A stretch of 64,000 nucleotides of DNA from Pseudofulvibacter geojedonensis (lineage in GTDB: Bacteria; Bacteroidota; Bacteroidia; Flavobacteriales; Flavobacteriaceae), in contig NZ_JBHTJM010000008.1 in the NCBI RefSeq assembly GCF_042675745.1, forward strand, positions 186,001-250,000, given 5' to 3'. The notes under the pieces are model-generated. The model was not told the origin of the DNA. It searched no databases and saw nothing but the letters and a program-made list of their open reading frames with translations. The position numbers were made by a program, and so were the translations under genes. This document shows, piece after piece, positions 42,811 through 51,209 of this stretch. How positions within the stretch are numbered: the first letter of the stretch is position 1; every line of letters begins with the position of its first letter.

Positions 42811-42814
42811 AAAA

Positions 42815-43243
42815 ATGTTTTTAATTATTAGTTTTTTGATGAGTTTTTACAATAATGAACCAATCTATGTAAAAGAATTTCATGAACTAAACTCTAAAAA
42901 AAAGGAGCTAGAATTTATAGAAAAATATCATAATAATACTGATGTTAGTATAATAGCTTATGTTGTTTCTATAGAAATGAAGCAAGCAAAATATAAGTTT
43001 TTTCCTTGGGATAAATTAAAGATATTTAATGATGGAAAACTTAAATTGGAGGAATTAATACTTGATAACCCAAATAATATTCATTTGAGATATGTTAGAT
43101 TATTAATTCAGGAAAATACACCATCATTTTTAAACTACAATTCTAGTATTAAAAAAGACAAAGATTTTATTAATAAATTATTACTAATAGAAGATAGTAC
43201 AGATTATTTAGATAAATATATTTTAAAGAATACATCATTATGA
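42815..43243 (+). CDS. Hypothetical protein inside the carotenoid operon
   Basis: 142 residues, 4 bp after crtB and overlapping crtZ by 4 bp, so clearly part of the operon. A short hydrophobic N-terminus ('MFLIISFLMSFYN') may be a signal or anchor. The rest is helical, with 'IIAYVVSIEMKQAKYKFFPWDKLKIFNDGK' and 'NIHLRYVRLLIQENTPSFLNY', which resembles a TPR-like pattern. Similar short genes occur between crtB and crtZ in other flavobacteria; no function is known. Confidence 0.75.
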   Translation: MFLIISFLMSFYNNEPIYVKEFHELNSKKKELEFIEKYHNNTDVSIIAYVVSIEMKQAKYKFFPWDKLKIFNDGKLKLEELILDNPNNIHLRYVRLLIQENTPSFLNYNSSIKKDKDFINKLLLIEDSTDYLDKYILKNTSL

Positions 43244-43695
43244 TCTATATATTATATGGCATAATTACTTTTTCAACTTTTGCAATTATGGAGGGCATTA
43301 CTTGGTGTACTCATAAATATATTATGCACGGGTTAGGTTGGTATTTACATGAAGATCATCATCAGCCAGGTTACAATCATGTTTTTGAAAAGAACGATGC
43401 ATTTTTTGTTGTATTTGCCATACCAAGTATATTGTTATTTTATTTTGGTATTAGACCTGAACTTAATTATTTGTTTTTCATTGCATTGGGTATTCTATTT
43501 TACGGAATTGCTTATTTTTTAGTTCATGATGTTTTGATTCACAGAAGATTTAAATGGTTTGATAAAACTAATAATAGATACTTTAGAGCAGCGAGAAAGG
43601 CTCATAAAATACATCATAAGCACCTAGGTAAAGAGGATGGAGAATGCTTTGGAATGTTGTTTTTTCCTTACAAATACTATAAAGAGGCAAAGTAA
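43240..43695 (+). CDS. crtZ: Beta-carotene hydroxylase
   Basis: 151 residues of the fatty-acid-hydroxylase/sterol-desaturase superfamily. The di-iron His clusters are present: 'THKYIMHGLGWYLHEDHH' (His25, 30, 37, 40, 41), 'FLVHDVLIHRRF' and 'HKIHHKH'. It hydroxylates both rings of beta-carotene to zeaxanthin. Its stop overlaps the next start by one base (TAATG). Confidence 0.95.
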   Translation: MIYILYGIITFSTFAIMEGITWCTHKYIMHGLGWYLHEDHHQPGYNHVFEKNDAFFVVFAIPSILLFYFGIRPELNYLFFIALGILFYGIAYFLVHDVLIHRRFKWFDKTNNRYFRAARKAHKIHHKHLGKEDGECFGMLFFPYKYYKEAK

Positions 43696-44381
43696 TGAAA
43701 TACCTTTATTTATTATTAAATTTAGGATCTGTTCTTGTACCATTTATAGCTAGTTTTCATCCTAGGCTTAAATTTTATAAGAAGTGGAAATTGCTTATAA
43801 TATCTCTATTTATAACAAATATTATTTTTATTCCTTGGGATATTTGGTTTACCAAAATGGGAGTATGGGGCTTCAATCCAGATTATTATTTAGGAGAGAA
43901 AATATTCGAATTACCTATAGAAGAGTGGTTGTTTTTTATATGCATTCCTTATGCTTGTGTTTTTATGCATTACTCACTGTTAGAGTTGTATCCTAAATGG
44001 ACATATTCTAAAGGCTTAGGAAACATTATTACACTGGCATTATTTTTAATGTTTGCGTTGTTATTAGTATTTAATTATAATAAATGGTATCCATTAGTGA
44101 ATTATGGTTTAGCAATTGTAATATTGATGATTGTTTATTTTAAAAATAAGTCACTTCTTTTTCAGTATTATAAAACTTTTTTGATAATGTTAATTCCATT
44201 TTTCTTAGTTAATGGAGTATTAACAGGCACAGGAATCGATAAGCAAGTAGTTTGGTATAATAATAATGAGAATTTAGGGGTTAGGATTTTAACGATTCCA
44301 TTTGAAGATATTACCTACGCTTTTTCATTAATTCTTCTAAACCTAATACTTATAAAGTTTCTTGAAAAGAAATGTTTTTAA
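43695..44381 (+). CDS. Lycopene cyclase, heterodimeric-type domains fused (CrtYcd-like)
   Basis: 228 residues with about seven membrane helices. Two repeated cyclase halves are visible, each with the 'W..G.W.F' pattern: 'WFTKMGVWGFNPDYYLGEKIFELPIEEWLFFICIPY' in the first and 'GILTGTGIDKQVVWYN', 'RILTIPFEDITYAFSLILLN' in the second. This is the membrane-type cyclase of actinobacteria, archaea and Bacteroidota, unrelated to soluble CrtY. It makes beta-carotene from lycopene. Together with crtI, crtB and crtZ the predicted end product is zeaxanthin. Confidence 0.92.
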   Translation: MKYLYLLLNLGSVLVPFIASFHPRLKFYKKWKLLIISLFITNIIFIPWDIWFTKMGVWGFNPDYYLGEKIFELPIEEWLFFICIPYACVFMHYSLLELYPKWTYSKGLGNIITLALFLMFALLLVFNYNKWYPLVNYGLAIVILMIVYFKNKSLLFQYYKTFLIMLIPFFLVNGVLTGTGIDKQVVWYNNNENLGVRILTIPFEDITYAFSLILLNLILIKFLEKKCF

Positions 44382-44673
44382 GCTCAAGTTGTTTTTATTC
44401 TTTCGTTAAAAAATAACTTTATACTTCTATTGTTAGATTTCATTTATTTGATTTTTAATTGTTTAAATGAAAAATAATCTACCTCATTTTATCTATTTAT
44501 ATACATCCATAAAGCTTTTTTGGAGTTAACTAGTAGGGTTAAAATCTTCTTTTTTGTTCTATAAATATCTAAGCAGAGTATCTTCTTAGTAATTTAATAG
44601 ACGAGAAATTACAACTCAAAACAACCCCTTTTACCTTAACAATTTAATAGATAAACCATTAAAATCGATCATT
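44382..44673. other. 292-bp intergenic stretch after the carotenoid operon
   Basis: AT-rich, with no credible frame. A weak hairpin (TCATTTA / TAAATGA at 44440-44470) may end the carotenoid operon. Just upstream of the next gene the string AATTTAATAGA occurs twice. No exact TAnnTTTG box was seen. Confidence 0.5.
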
Positions 44674-46251
44674 ATGAGAAAGCTTAATTCGTATTCTGTT
44701 ACACTAGTATTGCTAATAGTAGTAGCATTAATTTCCATGAGTTTTAAGTTCAAACCTGTAATTAAATCTTATGATGATTTCCTTCCTCAAAAAGTATATT
44801 CTGTTACATATGATTTTTATATAAAGAGTAAGAAGGGGAAGAAAATTTTTGTAAAATCTTTTTTACCTATAGATAATGATCGTCAAAAAATAGAGAAAAT
44901 CGTCAATAAGTCTAAAGGAATGTCTTTCGAGATTAAAAAAGATGAAAATGGTAATGACAGAGGAATATGGAGAAAAAAGAAAAAGAAGAAAGCATTTAAC
45001 ACAATTTCTTATTCTTTTCTTTTTAAAGGAAAAGCAATTAAATATAATATAGCCGATGATTTACCTGTAGAGAATATTTATTATACAGATAGTAAGTATT
45101 TAGCTCCAGAAAAATATATGCAGGTTAACAATCCAAAAATAACTAAGCTAGTAGATTCTTTAAGTAAAGGAAAAACAGATCTTAAATCGTTATTAAAAAG
45201 TTACTACGATTTTGTAAACAACATACCATCTGCACCAATTAGAGATTTAACAGATGCTGTAACAGCTTTAGAGCAAAACCAGGCATCTTGTAACGGTAAG
45301 TCAAGATTATTGGTTACTATTTGTAGAAACAAAGGAATACCAGCAAGGTTAGTTGGGGGAGTAATATTAGAAAGTATTAAAAAGAGGACTTCTCATTTAT
45401 GGACAGAAATTTTTATAAAGGATAAGTGGGTTCCTTTCGATGTGTTAAATGGTTACTTTGCTTATTTACCTGCAAATTATATAGAGCTATATAGAGGTGA
45501 TAAGTTTTTGGTAACACATACACCAAATGTTTTGTTTGATTATAAATATGATATAAAAGAAATAAATCATATACCATACGTAAATGTTACCGGTAACGAA
45601 GCTATAATGAATCACCCAATCTCTTTTTGGAGGCTTTCTAAAGAAGGTGTAATGTCTGATAATGTATTGTATTTCTTTTTATTGTTACCAGTAGGAGGGT
45701 TAATTGTAGCACTGTTTAAAAACGTTATAGGATTAAAAACTTATGGAGTATTTTTATCTGTTTTAATAGCTTTTACACTAACAAATACTGGCTACTTTAC
45801 AGGAATGTTGTTGTTTTTATTAATGATATTTATTGTAACTCTAATGTCTATACCTTTAAATAAATGGGGCTTACTTTATACGCCAAAAGTAGTTGTTATT
45901 TTAACGAGCGTTATTTTTATAATATTAAGTTTAATTAATATAGGTATAGCATATGAAGTAGAGTGGTTGGTAGCTTTAACTTTTTTTCCAATCATTATTG
46001 TATCTATTATGGCAGAGCGATTTAGTAGAGCTATAATAGAAGAAGGACATAAAAATGCTTTAAAAACAATGCTCCAAACTTTAGTTGTAACCTCATTTTG
46101 TTATTTAGTTTTTTCATCGGTTATAATAAAAACTGTATTACTAATCTTTCCAGAAATTATATTAATTATTCTAGCAGTTAATTTAATGCTAGGAAAATGG
46201 ATAGGACTACGTTTAACAGAATATAGAAGATTTAAATATATTCTAGATTAA
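44674..46251 (+). CDS. Transglutaminase-like protein with 7-TM C-terminal domain
   Basis: 525 residues. An N-terminal anchor (~8-26) is followed by a periplasmic domain. A transglutaminase-type core lies at ~170-275 with a candidate Cys206-His241-Asp256 triad ('QASCNGKSRLL', 'TSHLWTEIFI', 'WVPFDVLNGY'). From ~320 there are seven hydrophobic helices, as in the UUP1/7TM_transglut family. Such proteins accompany a stand-alone ATP-grasp ligase, which is the next gene here. A peptide-ligation or peptidoglycan/cell-surface modification role has been predicted for the pair, but the substrate is unknown. Unlike relatives described as inactive, the triad looks complete. Confidence 0.85.
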   Translation: MRKLNSYSVTLVLLIVVALISMSFKFKPVIKSYDDFLPQKVYSVTYDFYIKSKKGKKIFVKSFLPIDNDRQKIEKIVNKSKGMSFEIKKDENGNDRGIWRKKKKKKAFNTISYSFLFKGKAIKYNIADDLPVENIYYTDSKYLAPEKYMQVNNPKITKLVDSLSKGKTDLKSLLKSYYDFVNNIPSAPIRDLTDAVTALEQNQASCNGKSRLLVTICRNKGIPARLVGGVILESIKKRTSHLWTEIFIKDKWVPFDVLNGYFAYLPANYIELYRGDKFLVTHTPNVLFDYKYDIKEINHIPYVNVTGNEAIMNHPISFWRLSKEGVMSDNVLYFFLLLPVGGLIVALFKNVIGLKTYGVFLSVLIAFTLTNTGYFTGMLLFLLMIFIVTLMSIPLNKWGLLYTPKVVVILTSVIFIILSLINIGIAYEVEWLVALTFFPIIIVSIMAERFSRAIIEEGHKNALKTMLQTLVVTSFCYLVFSSVIIKTVLLIFPEIILIILAVNLMLGKWIGLRLTEYRRFKYILD

Positions 46252-46276
46252 TTACTAATTATAACTCGTAAGTAAT

Positions 46277-47167
46277 ATGAACTTATCAAATATATTTAAG
46301 AGAAGCCTAACTAATAATTTTAGTGCTTTGGGTATTAATGAACGTAATGCATCATTAATTTATCCAAATAATGATAGAAAGAATTATAAGTATGCAGACG
46401 ATAAAATTTTAACTAAATCTATTCTAGAAAAGCATCAAATAGCCTGCACTAAAACCTATGCTATTATAGAACGTATTGGTGGAATACAAACCGGTTGGGA
46501 AAGTGTTCAAAAGTATGATAAAGTAGCTATTAAACCAGCTAACGGAAGCGGTGGTGGTGGAATTAAGATTTTAAGAAAAGACACTAATGGTAATTGGATT
46601 AGCAGTGGTAAAGTGGTGTCTAACGACGATATTTATTTTCATATGGCTAATATTATTATGGGAATTTTTTCTTTAGGCTCTAACGATAGGGTAATTATAG
46701 AGGAATGTATAGAACCCCATAGTTTTTTTCAAGAAATTTACCCCCAAGGAGTTCCAGATTTTAGAGTTATCTTATTAAAAGAAAAACCTCTTTTGGCTAT
46801 GCTAAGAGTTCCCACAGATAAATCTGACGGTAAGGCTAATTTACACCAAGGAGGTATAGGAATTGGTATCGATATGGAAAGAGGCGTTTTAACTCAAGGT
46901 TATGATGGTAAATCTTATTTTGATAATCATCCAGATAACGGAAATCAAATATTAAATAAGCCAATACCTCTATGGGAAGAAGTCTTAACTATAGCAAAAA
47001 AAACAGCTAAATACTTCCCGTTAAATTATTTAGGAGCAGATATTGTCTTAGATAAAAACCATGGACCATTAATTTTAGAAATTAATGTAAGACCAGGTTT
47101 AGGAATACAAATGGCGAATAAAATAGGCCTAAAAGAAATTTTACAAAAAACAAATGCAAACTGGTAG
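46277..47167 (+). CDS. ATP-grasp ligase, alpha-L-glutamate-ligase-like
   Basis: 296 residues. ATP-grasp features: 'DKVAIKPANGSGGGGIKIL' (nucleotide lid with Gly-rich loop), 'RVIIEECIEP', 'VPDFRVILLKEKPLLAMLRVPT' and the metal-binding end 'LGADIVLDKNHGPLILEINVRPGLGIQMAN'. It matches the ATP-grasp family that is genetically tied to transglutaminase/7TM proteins. It probably forms an amide bond between an amino acid and a carboxylate. It starts 25 bp after the previous gene. Confidence 0.88.
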   Translation: MNLSNIFKRSLTNNFSALGINERNASLIYPNNDRKNYKYADDKILTKSILEKHQIACTKTYAIIERIGGIQTGWESVQKYDKVAIKPANGSGGGGIKILRKDTNGNWISSGKVVSNDDIYFHMANIIMGIFSLGSNDRVIIEECIEPHSFFQEIYPQGVPDFRVILLKEKPLLAMLRVPTDKSDGKANLHQGGIGIGIDMERGVLTQGYDGKSYFDNHPDNGNQILNKPIPLWEEVLTIAKKTAKYFPLNYLGADIVLDKNHGPLILEINVRPGLGIQMANKIGLKEILQKTNANW

Positions 47168-47218
47168 GGTTTTAAAAGTTGCACCTGTTTCATTAGTATA
47201 ACCCCTTAAAAAAATAGT

Positions 47219-47434
47219 ATGAAATTCCAAAGATCTCCATTCCCGTATGTAATTGTTTTAGCAACTATAATTAGTTGTGCATTTTTTTCAAATCTTACAG
47301 TAGAAAAAAACTTTGAAAAGCCTATTACGTATTCTATATCTAACGATATAAATAATGTTACAGATATAGTATCTAATTTTCAAAAAGAGAATACAGAACC
47401 TGTTTTATTAACAGATGCTAGTTTAAGTAAATAA
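47219..47434 (+). CDS. Small exported protein, unknown (71 aa)
   Basis: An N-terminal hydrophobic stretch ('PYVIVLATIISCAFFSNL') suggests a signal anchor, or a lipoprotein with Cys20. The rest is polar and low in charge. It lies between the ATP-grasp gene and the barrel-like gene in the same direction. No family recognised; it could be the peptide substrate of the ligase, but nothing in the sequence proves it. Confidence 0.55.
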   Translation: MKFQRSPFPYVIVLATIISCAFFSNLTVEKNFEKPITYSISNDINNVTDIVSNFQKENTEPVLLTDASLSK

Positions 47435-47539
47435 GCTCTTTTCTAAAACCTAATAGTAAGTATTTTGATTTTATCTGATTACTAATAGGTAGATCTCCAT
47501 TTTCTCATTTTTACCCATAAATATTTCAACCAATTTCTT

Positions 47540-48742
47540 ATGAAAAACTGTCTGGTTGCATTTATAATGCTCTTTAGTAGCATTAGTATAGCTCAAATAA
47601 AAACTAGTATTATATATTTTTCTGGTTATGAGAAAAATATTAATAAAAACCCAGATCTGTTTTTAAAAGTAGAAAATACTTTGGTGGATGATGATTTTAT
47701 AGATGATGAGTTGTTTGATGATGAGCTACTTGAAAACATAGTCGAATCAAATTATTATATAGAAGAACATACTACTCTGAGAGAAGATAGACTTTATCAA
47801 AATAGTTTTTATTCAGATTTAAGAGCAAAGATTAGTTATAAAAAAGAATGGAGGTATTCAGATTTTAAGTTTAGTTTAACTCCTAGGTCACGATTCTTCT
47901 ATACACAAGAGAAACTAAACCATTTTATTATACCTGGTAAAGTATTATATTCATTTGACATTTTTAAAAATATTAAATGGGAGAATAATGTATCTTTTGC
48001 TTACAAAGAGCGAAAAGGGTTTAATTTAGATGAAAATGAGGCTCAAGTTCCTTTAGGCTATCTAGATGTTACTGGTAATAGTATATTTCACTTTAAATTA
48101 TTTAAGCGTAATAAAAACTTTCTTGCATTTCATTTTGGTAAAAGAGACTTTGAGAATACTGAAAAGAAAAGTATTTATTACATAAGGTATGGTGCAGAAA
48201 TTAGTAGCAAAAAACGTTTTAAAATCCGCTCTTTAACCCATTCTTACGGTTTTAATGCTAGATTTAGTAATAGAAATTATTCAATTTTAAAGAAAGGGAA
48301 AGAGTCTGAGTTAGTTTGGCAATATGCAACTCTAGGAGCTTTTTATAAAGCATACCTTACTAAGAAAACAGCTTTGAGTTTTAACCTAGATTATAATTTA
48401 AGATTAGATAAAACAAAAAATAAATTTGGTTATAAAGAATGGAGTCCATCTTTACTACTATCTTATAAAGCAAGAAAATACTCATGGTCACTTAGAGGGA
48501 CAGGTATATATAGATCTTTTACTACTATAAAAGCTAGAGACAACGACAATAATAAAAGTCCGCTTGTATATAAGTATTTTAAAGCAAATGTAAATGGGAG
48601 TTATAAATTGTCAAAAAAAATATCTCTATTAATAGAAGCTTCTATTAATAATAGAGAGACTAATAATATAATAACTTCATCTTTAGCTTACAGAACTTAT
48701 GCAAACTTTTACTCTGGTATAGGAATAAGCTACAAAATATAG
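47540..48742 (+). CDS. Predicted outer-membrane barrel-like protein
   Basis: 400 residues. A signal peptide (1-19, 'SSISIAQ') is followed by an acidic stretch ('DDDFIDDELFDDELLEN'). A long series of alternating-hydrophobic segments then ends in 'TYANFYSGIGISYKI'. This pattern fits an outer-membrane beta barrel. No named family recognised. It follows the ATP-grasp cluster, so it may be its outer-membrane component. Confidence 0.65.
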   Translation: MKNCLVAFIMLFSSISIAQIKTSIIYFSGYEKNINKNPDLFLKVENTLVDDDFIDDELFDDELLENIVESNYYIEEHTTLREDRLYQNSFYSDLRAKISYKKEWRYSDFKFSLTPRSRFFYTQEKLNHFIIPGKVLYSFDIFKNIKWENNVSFAYKERKGFNLDENEAQVPLGYLDVTGNSIFHFKLFKRNKNFLAFHFGKRDFENTEKKSIYYIRYGAEISSKKRFKIRSLTHSYGFNARFSNRNYSILKKGKESELVWQYATLGAFYKAYLTKKTALSFNLDYNLRLDKTKNKFGYKEWSPSLLLSYKARKYSWSLRGTGIYRSFTTIKARDNDNNKSPLVYKYFKANVNGSYKLSKKISLLIEASINNRETNNIITSSLAYRTYANFYSGIGISYKI

Positions 48743-48852
48743 TTATTTTGAACTGTTGGCTTTCTAGAGTATATAATAAAGGTGTTTTGTTATTGCTATT
48801 ATTTACCTCTAAGTAGTTTGAACTGATAGGTACCAATAATCCCAATCTTAAA

Positions 48853-49752
48853 CTAAGCTATTAACTTTTTTATTCCTTTAGCTAAAACAGTTGCGGCTTC
48901 ATGATGATTTCTGAACCACAATTCAGGCTCAATTAATTCTACTTCAGAAATAGCTAAGTTATTATTATTGTCAATAATAACATCTACGCGAGCGTACATA
49001 GGTAATTCTGGACATGCTAATACAGCTTTTTCAGCAAAAGTTTTTTCTTCTGGAGTTGCTTCGTGAATATGAACACTACCTCCAAAATCATCTTGAACTC
49101 TAAAATCACCGGGTTTTGCTATCTTTAATACAGCATGAGTGTATTTACCATTCATTACCATAAAAGAGTATTCACCTTTGGTAACAATATTTTCCTGAAA
49201 AGGTTGTAGCATCATAGCTTCATTTGCAATGAGCTTTTGAAAAATGTTTTCGTGTTTATCTAAGTTGTTTAAATCAAGTTTATAAGTGTGTCTAGCTGCT
49301 CCAGAAATACAAGGTTTTAAAACTGTTTTTTTCCAACCTAATTTTTGATGCAATTCTAGTAATGAGGTTATCGTTCCTTTTTCTATAAAATGCGTTTCAC
49401 AAACTGGTATTCCTTTTTCTTGAAGGTCTAATAAATAATGCTTGTCTATGTTCCATTGTATTGTATTAGCAGAGTTTAATAATATAGTTTCTGATGTTAC
49501 TTTGCCTAACCAGTTTTCAAACTCACTGTATCTATCAAAATAATCCCATGTCGATCGAAATAAAATATATTTAGTACTAGACCAATTAAAACTTGTATCA
49601 GACCAACTTTTTCTGTCTGCTTTTAAGCCTTGCTTTTCTAAAGCTTCTATTACCAAACGGTCTTCTAATAAAACATTTTTATTATAGTCGTTTATTTCGG
49701 TAGGGTTGAGATACCTATCTTCTGTAACAACAACAACATCTATATTCTTCAT
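48853..49752 (-). CDS. ATP-grasp protein, DcsG/RimK-like
   Basis: 299 residues. 'KYILFRSTWDYFDRYSEFENWL' is the N-terminal hallmark of the DcsG-like group. It is followed by ATP-grasp blocks 'GWKKTVLKPCISGAARHTY', 'AMMLQPFQENIVTKGEYSFMVMNGKYTHAVLK' and 'ARVDVIIDNNNNLAISEVELIEPELWFRNH'. It probably ligates an amino acid or a small peptide. It is convergent to the barrel-like gene and has its own -7 box, so it may be independent of the other ATP-grasp gene. Confidence 0.85.
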   Translation of the reverse strand: MKNIDVVVVTEDRYLNPTEINDYNKNVLLEDRLVIEALEKQGLKADRKSWSDTSFNWSSTKYILFRSTWDYFDRYSEFENWLGKVTSETILLNSANTIQWNIDKHYLLDLQEKGIPVCETHFIEKGTITSLLELHQKLGWKKTVLKPCISGAARHTYKLDLNNLDKHENIFQKLIANEAMMLQPFQENIVTKGEYSFMVMNGKYTHAVLKIAKPGDFRVQDDFGGSVHIHEATPEEKTFAEKAVLACPELPMYARVDVIIDNNNNLAISEVELIEPELWFRNHHEAATVLAKGIKKLIA

Positions 49753-49777
49753 GGTTTAAATTTTAAAATCAGTTGAT

Positions 49778-49785
49778 CAAATATA
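49778..49785 (-). promoter_or_regulatory. -7 box for the DcsG-like gene
   Basis: Minus-strand TATATTTG, exact consensus, 25 bp before the ATG at 49752. Confidence 0.65.
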
Positions 49786-49981
49786 CAGTTTCCATGTCAT
49801 TTCGTAAACAAACTTATCTATGATGATAAAATTTACTGATTTATTTATTTTGTAAATACTTAAAATTCAATTGAACTTCTAAATATTCATTTAATCGATT
49901 TTTAAAGTACCTGTTGTCGATTTTAAGAAAAAACCCACACGAACTATTAGGTTTATTTCTTAGTTTAAAAATAAAAAAACT

Positions 49982-51181
49982 ATGAAAACCACAATTAGAT
50001 TATTTTTTTGTTTAGCACTTCTGTTGCTTTCATGTGAAGATCATGAAGAGATAAAGTTAAACGATAAACAGGAAGAAAAATACAATTCGGGAGAATTTTT
50101 TGAAATAGAATCAATTGATTATCAAACAGTAAATGAACTAGATTCATCTAGTTCTCACGCCTCTAGGTGTAATGATTCAACAGTTAAGAGGTTTTGTTTA
50201 AAAAGAAAAATTTGGGCCGGTCAAAACATAAGAGTAGGTACTTTTAAGATCATTAAGCTTGAAGAAGGAAAATATAAAATCGTTTTTCGTTTAAGAGATA
50301 ATTGGAAAGCTATAGAGAGTCATTTTTATATTGGAGATTGTAACTCAATTCCAGTAAACAATGCCAATAATCCAAAAATTGGAAATTTCCCTATAAAAAA
50401 CACCTACCCATCAGGTACTAATAAAATAGTAATAATATTTAATACAAGTGTAGACGAATTTTGTGTTGCAGCTCATGCGGTAGTAAAGAAGGGGTGTGTT
50501 ACAGAGACGGCTTGGGCAGCAGGAACACAATTTAATAACAATAATTGGGCAACATATGTATCTTTTGATGGGACTGACTGCGTGCCAGTTAGACCTCCAA
50601 CAGATTCAGGTGGAACAGATTCAGGAGGAACGGATTCAGGAGGAACAGACTCAGGTGGAACGGATTCAGGAGGAACAGACTCAGGAGGAACAGACTCAGG
50701 CGGAACAGATTCAGGTGGAACTGACTCAGGAGGAACAGACTCAGGTGGAACGGATTCAGGAGGAACAGACTCAGGAGGAACAGACTCAGGAGGAACAGAC
50801 TCAGGAGGAACAGACTCAGGAGGAACAGATTCAGGAGGAACAGACTCAGGAGGAACAGACTCAGGCGGAACTGATTCAGGAGGAACAGACTCAGGCGGAA
50901 CTGATTCAGGAGGAACAGACTCAGGAGGAACGGATTCAGGAGGAACTGATTCAGGAGGAACGGATTCAGGAGGAACAGATTCAGGAGGAACAGATTCAGG
51001 AGGAACAGATTCAGGAGGAACAGATTCAGGAGGAACAGATTCAGGAGGAACTGATTCAGGTGGAACTGACTCAGGTGGAACAGGATCTGATGGAGATGCA
51101 GGAACTGGATCAGGTTCTGGAGATGCTGGAAGTGGTCAAGGAGATGGTAATGTAGATGTAGGTGGGCCAACAGGAGAATAG
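49982..51181 (+). CDS. Lipoprotein with 32 tandem TDSGG repeats
   Basis: 399 residues. The lipobox 'LLLSC' gives Cys18. Residues ~30-200 form a globular part with Cys in 'ASRCNDSTVKRFCLK', 'YIGDCNSIP', 'EFCVAAHAVVKKGCVTE' and 'GTDCVP'. Residues 207-366 are 32 uninterrupted copies of T-D-S-G-G, then a Gly/Asp/Ser-rich tail 'GSDGDAGTGSGSGDAG'. A flexible acidic stalk at the cell surface is likely, and such Asp-rich Gly linkers may bind Ca2+. It lies 28 bp before a tail-fibre-like gene, so the two may form one surface structure. Confidence 0.8.
   Translation: MKTTIRLFFCLALLLLSCEDHEEIKLNDKQEEKYNSGEFFEIESIDYQTVNELDSSSSHASRCNDSTVKRFCLKRKIWAGQNIRVGTFKIIKLEEGKYKIVFRLRDNWKAIESHFYIGDCNSIPVNNANNPKIGNFPIKNTYPSGTNKIVIIFNTSVDEFCVAAHAVVKKGCVTETAWAAGTQFNNNNWATYVSFDGTDCVPVRPPTDSGGTDSGGTDSGGTDSGGTDSGGTDSGGTDSGGTDSGGTDSGGTDSGGTDSGGTDSGGTDSGGTDSGGTDSGGTDSGGTDSGGTDSGGTDSGGTDSGGTDSGGTDSGGTDSGGTDSGGTDSGGTDSGGTDSGGTDSGGTDSGGTDSGGTDSGGTDSGGTGSDGDAGTGSGSGDAGSGQGDGNVDVGGPTGE
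50600..51079 (+). repeat. 15-bp tandem repeat, 32 copies
   Basis: Each unit encodes Thr-Asp-Ser-Gly-Gly. Third positions of the Thr, Asp and Gly codons vary (ACA/ACG/ACT, GAT/GAC, GGA/GGT/GGC) while the protein stays invariant. No unit is broken or shifted. Confidence 0.95.
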
Positions 51182-51209
51182 AATATTTAACCGATAAAAG
51201 CTACAAATC

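Noticed and set aside
50600..51079. Tandem repeat as a CRISPR-like array
   Set aside because: The units are contiguous with no spacers and keep one reading frame; it is a coding minisatellite.
50496..51155. Open frame of Gln/Glu-rich protein on the plus strand and a Leu-rich one on the minus strand (50589-51170)
   Set aside because: Both are shadows of the 15-bp repeat read in other frames. The lipoprotein frame has a signal peptide, a lipobox and a sensible domain before the repeat.
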